This document shows, piece by piece, positions 33,531-43,223 of a stretch of 64,000 nt of DNA. Under the pieces are notes generated by a model. It searched no databases and was not told the DNA's origin. It saw nothing but the letters and a program-made list of their open reading frames with translations. The position numbers were made by a program, and so were the translations under genes. Position 1 is the stretch's first letter, and each line of letters begins with the position of its first letter. The stretch is from positions 496,001-560,000 of the forward strand of contig OZ017768.1 in assembly GCA_963969345.1 (NCBI GenBank), read 5' to 3'. This stretch comes from Turbatrix aceti. Its lineage: Eukaryota > Nematoda > Chromadorea > Rhabditida > Panagrolaimidae.

Positions 33531-33856
33531 TTTTATTCGTTTTGATCGTAAAGCTGCACTACCGGAATTTAAAAAAAATTATTTAAAAAAATTGGGATTT
33601 TTCAGACGAGATGAGATATCATTTCGGAGTATTGTAAGTATTATTATTTTTTTATTTTTAAGTTTACTCTTTTTCTTAATAGTTTGCACATTACATACAT
33701 TATCATAATGTGAATCCATGGGACGTCTACCTCTTTCGATGAAGTCGTCAAGTGTGAAAGTCGCGCGCTCTAACCACCGGGCGGCTATCTAGCCAGAAAA
33801 CAACGAATTTTATAAAATGCTTTACACAAAAACAATGGAAACAGTATTTTCATTTA

Positions 33857-34258
33857 CTAAACAGCATCATGTCTTGGAGATGGGGGCTTGGAAATAAATC
33901 CAGCAACTACCAGTAGAATAATGCACATTATGCAGAACCAAATACCACAACAGAAATAATATTGTGAATACTGGTAATCACGTACGATTCTGGCTTGGAA
34001 AACTAAAAACAAAGTAAATATCAAATTTCGAAATAAAACCTCACAAGAATCGTTGTACACAGCATCGGTAAAGGAATTACTTAGGTCGCTGGAAACATTT
34101 TGAGTCACTCTAGGTGACTCCACGTTCTGAGAGTAACATCGAACAGAGGGTGACGGTTGATGATGTAAGGTTTGTTCAGGTGAGTAGAATGGAATCTGTA
34201 CCACCCCAGAGTAGGGTGAATTCATTCCTGCATAGAGAATTGGATAGCAAGGTTGCAT
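33857..34258 (-). CDS. Proline-rich single-pass membrane protein, family member 5
   Basis: Exons 34258-34045 and 34002-33857 join in phase 1 over a 42-nt intron, giving 119 residues. The N-terminal part has Pro/Tyr/Gln motifs (NSPYSGVVQIPFYSPE). Exon 1 ends YNDS at the intron. Exon 2 has one Cys-containing membrane segment (CCGIWFCIMCIILLVVAGF) and a short tail KPPSPRHDAV. Upstream at 34321-34328 the octamer is present with one mismatch (ATTTGAAT). A further in-frame ATG lies upstream (34294), but the family pattern and MQ start favour 34258. Confidence 0.6.
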   Translation of the reverse strand: MQPCYPILYAGMNSPYSGVVQIPFYSPEQTLHHQPSPSVRCYSQNVESPRVTQNVSSDLSNSFTDAVYNDSCEVLFRNLIFTLFLVFQARIVRDYQYSQYYFCCGIWFCIMCIILLVVAGFISKPPSPRHDAV

Positions 34259-34320
34259 GCCGCACAATAAATGATAAAGCAACAGATTTGCCATAAAGCA
34301 TTAGCATGCTATGTGTATTT

Positions 34321-34328
34321 ATTCAAAT
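34321..34328 (-). promoter_or_regulatory. Diverged octamer (ATTTGAAT), upstream of family member 5
   Basis: 63 bp before the ATG at 34258, one base different from ATTTGCAT. Confidence 0.3.
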
Positions 34329-34602
34329 TTCTGGAGACGTGTACAAATAATTGCACGACAGCATTCAAATTTTATAATTGAAACATTATAGTTTGTACAT
34401 CTATCACACCCTCTGATATAATGAATTTACAAAAGATTTTATTTACAAACACAAAAAGAAAATTTTGAGTTTGCCCGGCATACCGGCAAACTTTGCCGGT
34501 AAAACTCGAAATCATCGATGTTTTTTAAAGAAAACTCAAACAGTTACACCCAAGGTGTTGCATTCTGTTTGTTAAAAAAAACTTCTGGTAATTTAATCAG
34601 AA

Positions 34603-34977
34603 CTACGCACAAACAAAAAAACCTGTTACCCAGTTCAACTTGAAGACGTCGACGGAACAGCAACAACAGCAACAATAATTATGACAAAAAATAATAAACA
34701 ACACCAAAGACAGAAACAGCCACAGTATCGTTGATATCGCATGTTTTCTCCGATTTGAATCTGAACTTAAAAAAACACAACTTTTATTCAATAAATGGGG
34801 TCATTTTGAAAACTCACGAACATCATTGGGCACAACGTAGGGGTACGCTTGTTGCGCAGGGGCGCTGGCCCCATATGGGTACACCTGCTGAGGAGGATAG
34901 AAACCTGCCTGCCAAGGATAATCCATACCCGAAGTACAGGGGGCAACTGCTCCTGGATAGGGGGCACCTGGTATCAT
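34603..34977 (-). CDS. Pro/Tyr-rich single-pass membrane protein, family member 6
   Basis: Exons 34977-34818 and 34760-34603 join in phase 1 over a 57-nt intron, giving 105 residues. Exon 1 encodes a Pro/Tyr/Ala/Gln-rich region (YPWQAGFYPPQQVYPYGASA) ending PNDV at the intron. Exon 2 holds a membrane segment (ILWLFLSLVLFIIFCHNY) followed by six consecutive Cys, which would suit palmitoylation at the membrane face. An upstream in-frame ATG at 35040 would add 21 residues, but it nearly touches the octamer, so the start at 34977 is preferred by comparison with the sister genes. Confidence 0.6.
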
Positions 34978-35045
34978 GCTGGACGGCGGTCTACATACAC
35001 AGGTCGTAAATGACAGAATTTTTCTGATTATCATTGGCATTTGTA

Positions 35046-35053
35046 ATGCAAAT
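35046..35053 (-). promoter_or_regulatory. ATTTGCAT octamer, upstream of family member 6
   Basis: On the minus strand TCAAAATTTGCATTACAAAT, 69 bp before the ATG at 34977. Confidence 0.5.
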
Positions 35054-35514
35054 TTTGAAATCGTGCAAAGCCCGAGAAAACTGAATTGTTGTTCAAAACA
35101 AGACTTGAGTAGCCAAACTTTGATTTTGTAAAAGTAAAAACTCGTTAAAGATGAATGCACGCAGTTTTAGGCGTTTATTGATGCATTTTCTGTGAACCTA
35201 TTGTTAACTCGAAGTCAAAGAGTCGATTCTGGGAGTCGGAGTCGAAAGTGTCGACTTTCGACTATCGACTTTGAGTCAAAGTCGAGAGTCGAATCGGGGC
35301 AGACACTGTATCGGTGGTTCTCATGGTTGCCTTGTTCATGCATTCTTCAGTTGGTCAGTCAATAAAAAAACGATGCATCATGCAAACCCTTCTTTCATTT
35401 TCGGGGAAAAAACGGCGTTTTAATGTAGGTGGTAGCATTTATTTGCCACTAGTGAAAATCAACTGATCAGATAAGCGATTTGGTGCGGTCCCCTCTTTCA
35501 GCGCGCGCTGGCTT

Positions 35515-36068
35515 CAAAGTGGCGAAGCGGGATCTCCGGAGATTCTCCCAGGTAAAAAAATTCTTCTGGGAGATTTCAAGATGATTTAAAGGAAATAATG
35601 AAACAAATAATGAAAAATCAGTGTTTTTATAAATTGCTGTAAACATAAATGCGTTAGCAATGTGCTGAAACAGAAGAGAACTGTCTGTTTTGATTTTGAT
35701 GTTGTTGATTAATTTTTAAAGAGAGAAAACATTCTTGGGTGCCTTTTGGCAAGCTGGGTATCCAGGGAGATTTTGGGAGAATCTCCGGAGATTTTTTCCA
35801 GGAGTATGGTAAATTACATATCGACTTTTATCCATGCTTCTGCTCATGCCCGTGCATTACAAAAATTAGTGGTATCCATCCATAAACAAAAATGCGTTAG
35901 CAACAGAAGAGAACTGTCTGTTTTGATTTTGATGTTGTTGATTAATTTTTTAAGGGAGAAAACATTTTTGGGTGCCTTTTGGCAAGCTGGGTCTCCCGGG
36001 AGACTTTTGGAGAATCTCCGGAGATTTTTTCCCAGGTTGCAATCTCTCGGGGAGATTTCGCCACCCTA
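35515..36068. mobile_element. Probable hAT-type MITE with internal tandem duplication
   Basis: The left end CAAAGTGGCGAAG and the inverse of the right end TAGGGTGGCGAAATC both fit YARNG hAT ends. The flanks GCTGGCTT and GTCGGCTT agree at 6 of 8 bases, as expected for an old target duplication. Inside, a block of about 150 bp (GCGTTAGCAA..CAAGCTGGGT) occurs twice, at about 35649-35757 and 35892-35991, each followed by GGAGAATCTCCGGAGATT palindromes. No coding capacity. Confidence 0.5.
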
Positions 36069-36177
36069 GTCGGCTTTAGCACGTATGAAAAACCGCAACC
36101 AATACTGTTTTTTAAAAATATACAATTTGAAATGTGTCACTAAACCTTCAATTTGCTCTACAAAAATTACTTAATGA

Positions 36178-36352
36178 TATGGTGAATCGCCCTATGGTAA
36201 AGCGCGTGTATGATGAACGATCCGTATGGGGAACCACCCGATATGATGAGCTTTCCTTTGGGAAGTATTCTGTATGCCGAAAGGCACATATGGTGAACGT
36301 TCCTATAGTGAAAAGCCCTATGGTGAAACGCCTTATGGGGAACGTTCCTGAC
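36178..36352. repeat. Short degenerate minisatellite (TATGGTGAA unit)
   Basis: Units of about 15-18 bp built on CCTATGGTGAAMCG recur, clearest at 36288-36350 and more degenerate before. Reading frames across it give repeats such as TIGLFTIGTFTI on the minus strand, but nothing else suggests a gene. Confidence 0.5.
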
Positions 36353-36428
36353 ATGACCACACCCTTCCCCCCACTTTGAAGCATAACAACAAGCAAATTT
36401 TATTGATTTCTTACATTACAAGAAAAAA

Positions 36429-36725
36429 TTATTTATGTTCTACAGAGTAAATCTCCTCGCCTCGCACTGTCACATAAGAAAGAAAGGCAACCATGATTGT
36501 TAACACTACAATTGAAGCGCAAAGGGAGCATAATAAATAAATGGCGATTATTTTAATGACCAAAATGTCTGAAAATACAGGTTATATGGTTGAGCATGGA
36601 TAACTTACGAAAATCTCGGTTATTGGAGTGAGGGAAATAATAGCCGCTTGTACTTCAGGATTCAGAGGTTGTTCCAAAGGAAAGGATTTTTCGATATTTG
36701 GAGTTGAGGCGTCGTCCGACTTCAT
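36429..36725 (-). pseudogene. Proline-rich family member 7, frame-disrupted
   Basis: Exon 1 (36725-36609) starts MKSDDASTPN like the other MQS(D/N)D members and ends at a good GTAAGT donor. After a 40-nt intron ending TATTTTCAG, the next exon (36568-36429) would encode a membrane segment (IIAIYLLCSLCASIVVLTIM) and a short tail. The donor leaves phase 0 but the membrane frame needs phase 1, so the two do not join and a stop follows within seven codons. It is either a recent one-base change, a sequencing error, or a different splice. It carries the family octamer upstream. Confidence 0.45.
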
Positions 36726-36795
36726 GCTTGATGACTTCTGCGCAACAACTAATTTGACATGCTTTTTAGTTGTTTCGAATTTCATAAAAAATGTA

Positions 36796-36803
36796 ATGCA
36801 AAT
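36796..36803 (-). promoter_or_regulatory. ATTTGCAT octamer, upstream of family member 7
   Basis: On the minus strand TCAAAATTTGCATTACATTT, 71 bp before the ATG at 36725. Confidence 0.45.
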
Positions 36804-36829
36804 TTTGAGATGCTGCAAGAAAAACTCTA

Positions 36830-37773
36830 ATTATGTATGTTTGGGCAAGAAAACATAACTGTTTCTTTTGATATGTGTGATATTTGGGACATGCCAAAGC
36901 TTATTCAGGTGACCGTAGGCATAAAAAACAAAAATTGGCTTCAAGGCCTTTTTTTGAACATGACTTCTTTTACTTGCGCGCACGCAGTTTTTTTGTCACT
37001 TGAAGCGAAAAAGTGTTTTTTTGCGCTCGTTTTCTCGAGTGCGCACCATAAAAGCCCGTGGATGGCAATGAAGCCCGATTCAGAAAATTTTGAGTTTTAG
37101 CTCATTCGACGCGTCAAAACACGGGAAAAAAGATAGGCTATACCGTGGTTTCCCAATCAAAAAAACAAATCTATGGTAGCCATAAAACCAAAACATATAG
37201 CCTAAAATTGGCACTTACCGTAACGATAAAAAATCTGATTACGACAATGTATTCCTTTTCCAAAATTTAGGGGGAGGACAAGCAGAATGTATTATAAAAA
37301 ACTACGCATTAACATTTTTTTTAAAACCTTGATTGCATCCTGGTAATCTTCATTCACTGGTACTGTCCGCATTGTCTCGCACGTCAACGTACTGTAGTAG
37401 GCGTTACATTTCATTTTTTTAAAGCGGGGGTGCAAAGTATTTCTCCGACAATTTTCAAGAAAAAAAACTAAATTATGTATTCAAAATGAATACAACTTTT
37501 GTTACCTTTGTCTACGGTCTCCTACGTCAAATATCACGCAGCTGTTTTCCGTTCGATGTACTTTCTTTTTTTAAACAAATGCAATTACATACATGTAAAA
37601 TAGATAAAATATGAATAGATTACCTAGTAAAACTGTCATTTTTAATCCATGCTAGTTTTTTGCTTTTACATTGTTATTAGTCGAGTGCACAGCACACGCA
37701 CCTCAAAATTTGTTGCAGTGCACGTTGACGGGTCGTCATTTGTGTACTTCTGAGTACTTTCTAACTGTACGTA
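36830..37773. other. Spacer with a fragment of the large palindromic repeat
   Basis: At about 36875-36990 the sequence (GGGACATGCC, CAGGTGACCGTA, AAAAATTGGCTTCA, TTTTTTGAACATGACT) matches the inner arm of the palindrome at 29.97-30.27 kb, so it is an isolated, decayed piece of that family. The rest is AT-rich and holds the upstream region of the next Srt gene. Confidence 0.5.
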
Positions 37774-39561
37774 ATGAATTTGTATTTTTTTCATAAAGAG
37801 GAGTATGCTAGGTATTACAACTGTACATCGTATAAAGTTGAGGATGTTCCATTGGAAAAACGACAACATATTGGTATTGGAATCAGCTTTGTTTTAATTT
37901 TTGTATTTTTTGCGGTGAGCGGTAAAAAAATTAAAATTGATCAAATAAATAAGACGTTCAACTGAAAATTTATAAAAAAAAACAATAGTGAAATTTTTTT
38001 GTTGTTTTTGACTTTTTATGGGTTCAACATACTTTGGAAGATTTCCAAATTCCTCACAAAAAATCAGATCATGCTATTTATGGCTCAACTTGCTTCTCTG
38101 TCAGGCAATCATATTTCAATAAAGTAATAAACTGAATTTACGGAAACAATAACACTACTGTTTTTTAATGTCATCCTTCTTTTTTGAGAACAAGGCATTT
38201 AAATTATCTGAGTTTAATCACAAACACATTTCAGATCACTTACGTTCCAACTCTTACAATAATGTGTCAACGAAAGTTTCTTAAAAATTCCTGTTACAAG
38301 ATAATGTTTATTATGGGTTTATTTGACGTCCTGTGTCTCATCATTAATGCCCTGGCAACCGGCGTTTTTTCCATTTTGGGATACGTATTCTGTTCCAAAC
38401 CGGACTTGATTTACATCCTTGGAACACTTGGTTTTGGTTTGTTTTTACCCTTTTGAACTGCTGTTTTTGTATTTGTACAGCGTAGCTTATAGTTTGATAA
38501 TTATTTGTCACAGTTAGGCAAAATAAGTCATAACAAGGGGTTGGTGTGTGCACAGCGTTTCCCGGTCATATTTGCACTTTTCAAGATAAAAGATAAAAAA
38601 GCTTTATTGACAGACAATAATGACAGAAATTATGGTAACACAATTGGCCAGATTAGAAACTAACTATGTCCAGTCAAACAGTATTTCTTTAAAGGAATAC
38701 AAATTTTCAGGCCTTTGGATGGTGCAATCAAGCTGTGGCATTCTGCTTGCTTTTAACCGTTGGCTTGAGCTCAAGCATCCTGCTATCGGAGAAGCTCTTT
38801 TCAGGGGCAACCGAAGTTACGTCATGATTGCCATTCCAATTGTCTACGGTATTCTTGCCTCCATCTTTTCACATATTATAATCTTTAGTGGCATAAATAG
38901 CAGTTGGTTTTTCAACCCGCACAAAGGCTACATCGACGACGAGAGCCACTACGTAAGTCGAGATTTTTAAAAAACATTATTTAATCGCAGCGGATTACAC
39001 ATTTCATCTTTACAGTACAACAGCTTACTGCACTCCATTCACAACATCTCGATTATTGTGTTTCTTGTGGCATTTTACGTAGTTTTCTTTCTGCACATTT
39101 TTCAAAAAGCAAATGGCACTGAGATTGCGACTCATCTTTCTGCCCAAAAACAGTCACTCATGCAGGTGGCCATTATTTGTGCCGTGAACATTGTTGCTGC
39201 GAGTATTTTTGTTTACATGCAGGTAAGAGAACAAAGACATGATCTGACGTAGCGTTAATCCCCTCGAAAAGAAATTAGAGAACGGAAGAGGTTAACTGAA
39301 AAATTACCGTAATTACAGCTTGTTCCCACGGACGGCATTATTATCCTCATCGGTCAGTATGGGTGGGTGTTAGCCCACGGCGCTCCTTCCGTTATATATC
39401 TCACCGTCAACCGAAGCATTCAGTCGCAGATTAAACACATTTTTAACACTAGAACATGGTCATTGTTTAACTCTTCGACTGTGCAAGTTCATATTGTCAA
39501 AAGTTCCGTGCAGCCACAGGCAACATTGGTTCAAAGCGATAATCCAACTTTGATTTTTTGA
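37774..39561 (+). CDS. Serpentine chemoreceptor, class Srt (copy 2)
   Basis: Five exons, 37774-37914, 38235-38436, 38711-38952, 39016-39222 and 39319-39561, give 344 residues. Landmarks are as in copy 1: YNC near the N-terminus, SCYKIMFIMGLFDVLC, FCSKPDLIYILG, FNRWLEL, SSWFFNPHKGYI and NIVAASIFVYMQ. Intron phases and the lengths of exons 1-4 equal the other two copies. The donor of exon 2 is GTTTGT, a weak site, placed by homology. The 50 bp before the ATG are nearly the same as before copy 3 (TACTTCTGAGTA..TAACTGTACGTA), so promoter and gene were duplicated together. The protein would sit in a sensory-neuron membrane as a GPCR; ligand unknown. Confidence 0.88.
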
Positions 39562-40012
39562 TTTCTTGTTATAATAAAAAAATACTGATTGTGCTATCTT
39601 TTCATATTTCTTGTGACGTTTTTAAATAAAATTATGTTACCTTACGAATGAACAATGGACACTTTGCAAAAAATCATACAATGGGGTAATAACCCGTTTA
39701 TTACCTTTTGAACTGCAAATTTACGGTATTCACATTGAGAATTTCATGACCGCGCTTTTTTCTGCATTACTGATGTTAGAACTCTGAGTCAACTGTCTGC
39801 TTCGTTTCATCTCCGATATAATTTTTTTGTTCTTATCTTAAAGCAATTACACACGTCAGACAAAAATAAATAGAATGCAGATAGATTACCAAATAAAATT
39901 GTTTAATCCCAGGTAGTCTTTGTTACTGGTCAAGTACATGTGTACCTCATTACAGCTTCTGCAGTGTCAGGTCGTCAATTGTATACTTCTGAGTATTTTG
40001 TAACTGTACGTA

Positions 40013-42163
40013 ATGAATTTATATTTTTTCCATAAAGAAGAGTATGCCAAATACTACAACTGTACGTCATACAAAGTTGAAGATATTCCGTTGTCGGAGC
40101 GCCGCCATATTGGCATTGGCATCAGTTTCATTTTAATTTTTATATTTTTTGGGGTGAGTTCTTTGTTGCAAAAAAAAATTTAAAAAACGCTAAAAATAAA
40201 ACTGGGAGTATTTATATGTTTTTATTATATTATTCCCGTGAACAGATTTTAAATGGCACTTCTTTGCAAAAAAACAGTTTTTTTTTGTTTTTTTCATTCA
40301 TTTTTTTTGAAAAAAGGCCATAAAACATTTGGAAAATATTTATGTAGTGTAGTCAAAAAATTATTATAATTGAATGTGCTTTATTGAAAAATTAGCTATA
40401 AATTAATTTTAGTAATTCATTCCAACTTGAGCAACCAATTACGGTATGATATGAAGTTCAAATTACTGTACCCAACCAACTGAATAAAATGCTAAACATA
40501 AAAACATGAAGTAAACAATTATATCATATCTAATTTTTCGTACATCATTTTTGGCATGTTCAATGTGTAAAACTTGAAATAACAAAAAAATGTTTACGAC
40601 ATTGCAGTTATTTTTGAAAATAAAACATTTTCAAAATTTAAAATCAAGAGGCATTACTTTGTCACAGACACTTGTTCTTTTATAGATCACTTACGTTCCC
40701 ACGCTAACAATAATGTGCCAACGAAAATTTCTCAAACATTCTTGCTACAAGATAATGTTTGTCATGGGCTTGTTTGACGTCCTCTGCATCCTCATCAGTT
40801 CCCTGGCGACCGGTGTTTTTTCTATTCTTGGATTCGTTTTTTGTTCCAGTCCTGATTTGATTTACGTCCTAGGAACAATTGCTCTCTGTGAGTTTTCATT
40901 TTTTAATGATTAATTTTAAAAACCTGAGTTTAAACCTAAAGATTTGAAAATTGTTTTGAAAAACAGCGCGACACCTGCTTCACTAATTTTGAGTAATATT
41001 AATTACTCAAAAGCATCGAGTAAGAGTAATAAATGTAAATGTAAATGCAATGTCGTAGGCTAAACAAAGAGTGAAATAAACAACGTCTTCCAGTTCAAAA
41101 GTGCACTTTTTAAAGCAAAAGATTAAAAAAAGTCAGTGATCTTGAAACTCCTATGTTTTCAGCATTATGGATCGTGCAATCAAGCTGTGGCGTTTTGCTT
41201 GCTTTCAACCGGTGGCTTGAGCTTACTCGTCCTTCCACCGGAGCCGCTCTTTTTCACGGCAACCGGAGCTACCTCATGATTTCCATCCCAGTGATTTATG
41301 CTGCTCTCGTGGCTTTCTTTTCACATAGTTTATCCTTCAGCGGCATCAACAGCAGTTGGTTTTTTAATCCTCATGTTGGCTACGTTCAAGACCACAACAA
41401 TTGGGTGAGTATTCATGGAACTGAAGATTACCAATTTTTAAAGACGATATGACATGTGATTATTAATTTCTTATTACAGTATAACAACTACGTGCATTCC
41501 ATCCACAATATGATACTCATCGTTTGCCTCGTGACTTTTTACATCGTTTTCTTCGTACATCTTTTTAAAAAATCAAGCATCTCTGAGGCGGGTGCACGTC
41601 TCTCGGCGCAGAGACAATCCCTTATGCAAGTTGCCATTATTTGTGCCGTAAACATCGTTGCTGCAAGTATCTTTGTTTACATGCAGGTGAGTAACAAATC
41701 ACCGTAATTACTTGATGGCGTTCTTGAATATTAAAAAAGACGAAAATCTGAACACCATCTTTTTCGAATACTGTATATTGCAATTTTTTAAATTAAATTA
41801 ACACAATTAAGAAGGAGTAAGAGTAATAAATGTAATGTAAATGTAATAGAAAAGTAAAACTGTATGTTTGCGTTTATAGCACTGGACGTTTTTATTTTAT
41901 CTAATAACAATTTTTAGCTCGCACCAACAAATAATCTTGTCATCCTCGTCGGCCAATACGCATGGGTTTTTGCGCATGGCGCGCCCTCCGTCATCTACCT
42001 CTCAGTCAACAAAAGTATCCAGGCCCAAATCAAGCACGTTTTCAACGGACGATGGTCTATTTTCCACTCGTCTGTCATGGAAGTCCGGGTTATCAAGACA
42101 CCTACTGCACATAGTGTCATCGACCATAAAAATTCTAACACTAATCCTTCCTGGCAGTTTTGA
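40013..42163 (+). CDS. Serpentine chemoreceptor, class Srt (copy 3)
   Basis: Five exons, 40013-40153, 40686-40887, 41163-41404, 41480-41686 and 41918-42163, give 345 residues. It lies head to tail with copy 2, 450 bp after its stop. Sequence landmarks are the same, with slight change at the end of exon 3 (HNNW in place of SHY). All donors are GTGAGT-like and acceptors TTTTCAG, TATAG or TTTTAG. Its introns 2 and 4 contain short GAGTAAGAGTAATAAATG repeats not found in the other copies. C-terminal exon length differs by one codon or two among the three copies, the only length change in the family. Confidence 0.88.
41018..41033 (+). repeat. GAGTAAGAGTAATAAA repeat, copy 1
   Basis: In intron 2 of Srt copy 3; followed by (TGTAAA)n. 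The same 16 bases recur at 41815-41830 and 59223-59238, each followed by a short tandem run. Confidence 0.5.
41815..41830 (+). repeat. GAGTAAGAGTAATAAA repeat, copy 2
   Basis: In intron 4 of Srt copy 3; followed by TGTAATGTAAATGTAATA. Confidence 0.5.
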
Positions 42164-43223
42164 TGATCTTGTGTGTATAAATGAACAGCATAAGAATCAG
42201 TTTTGTTATCCCTTTTGATACATAAAATTTAATACGAAAGAGAATCTGAATACAAAAAAATCACAAGGAATCGTCGAATGCGAAAACGAAGTTTTTAGGA
42301 GGAAAATATGATTTTGTAAACGTCAATGCCAGGGCGTATTCCTGCTGAGCGAAGTTCCAGAAGTTTCTACATTGTCTTTATCTTACTTCAAATCTGACGA
42401 TGACGGAGACGGAGGCGATCAGAGGCACCTTTGGTGTCAATTCTCAAATTTTCTATTATAAAGTCATAGCAGAATGCAAAACTAGGTTAAAAATACCCTT
42501 CTAATTCAACTAAATAAAGTCAGAAAGCTATCGTCGGGCTTTGAAAGCGATGACGGCGAAGGCATTTGGAGGCGATCAATTTTTTGCTTTCGTCTTTGGA
42601 GGCGAACTTCACACGCGCAAAAACATCAAACGTGTTCGTCGGCAGAGTACTAGACAATATCATGTGCCGAGGAGCATCTATAAAATTCTGTTCGGAATTC
42701 ATGAAAGCCAAAATCAATTCGTCGGTGCATGCAGGACGCATTGTCATCAAGAAATACAGACGTTACAACAAGTTCAAACAACCAACATGATTTGACTAGA
42801 AAGTTTGCTGCCGCCAAAAACAAACAAAAAACCTGTGATAATCAAGTACCAAATGCAACAAAAAAAACTATGCAATATAAAAACAATCAAAAAAGCGTCA
42901 AGGAGAAGATCACAAAAAGCAGCGTTCATCTTCTATTCTGTTTGCCCTGCGACATTATTTTCTGCGATCCACTGATCACCCTTCGTCATCGACAACGCCC
43001 GAAAGAATCCTTTTTTCTTATTCCAACAGAAAATACATTGTTTTGTAACTCACAGCAGGACTCTGCTATGCAGAGATCTGTATTCGTCGACGACGTAGCC
43101 GCTGCCACGCAAAATATTTCTGAATTTTCTGTGAAGGAAGAAGGATTTTTTTAGTCGCAACTTTGTATCATTTTTTTTTGTAAATTTTTATAAACAGATC
43201 AAAAGGACCAACCAAAAAAGTTA
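42164..43223. other. Spacer with ambiguous open frames
   Basis: Three overlapping frames occur at 42.5-42.8 kb. The minus-strand one (42750-42520, 76 codons) has the most protein-like composition, and a shorter related-looking stretch lies at 42430-42380 on the same strand (GGAGGCGATCAGAGGC vs GGAGGCGATCAA), so a decayed minus-strand gene is possible. A 141-codon plus frame at 42729-43154 is Lys/Asn/Gln-rich. None shows splice, family or promoter support. Confidence 0.3.

Noticed and set aside
42729..43154. 141-codon Lys/Asn/Gln-rich plus-strand frame
   Set aside because: Composition follows AT-rich DNA, there is no recognised domain, and competing frames lie on the other strand.
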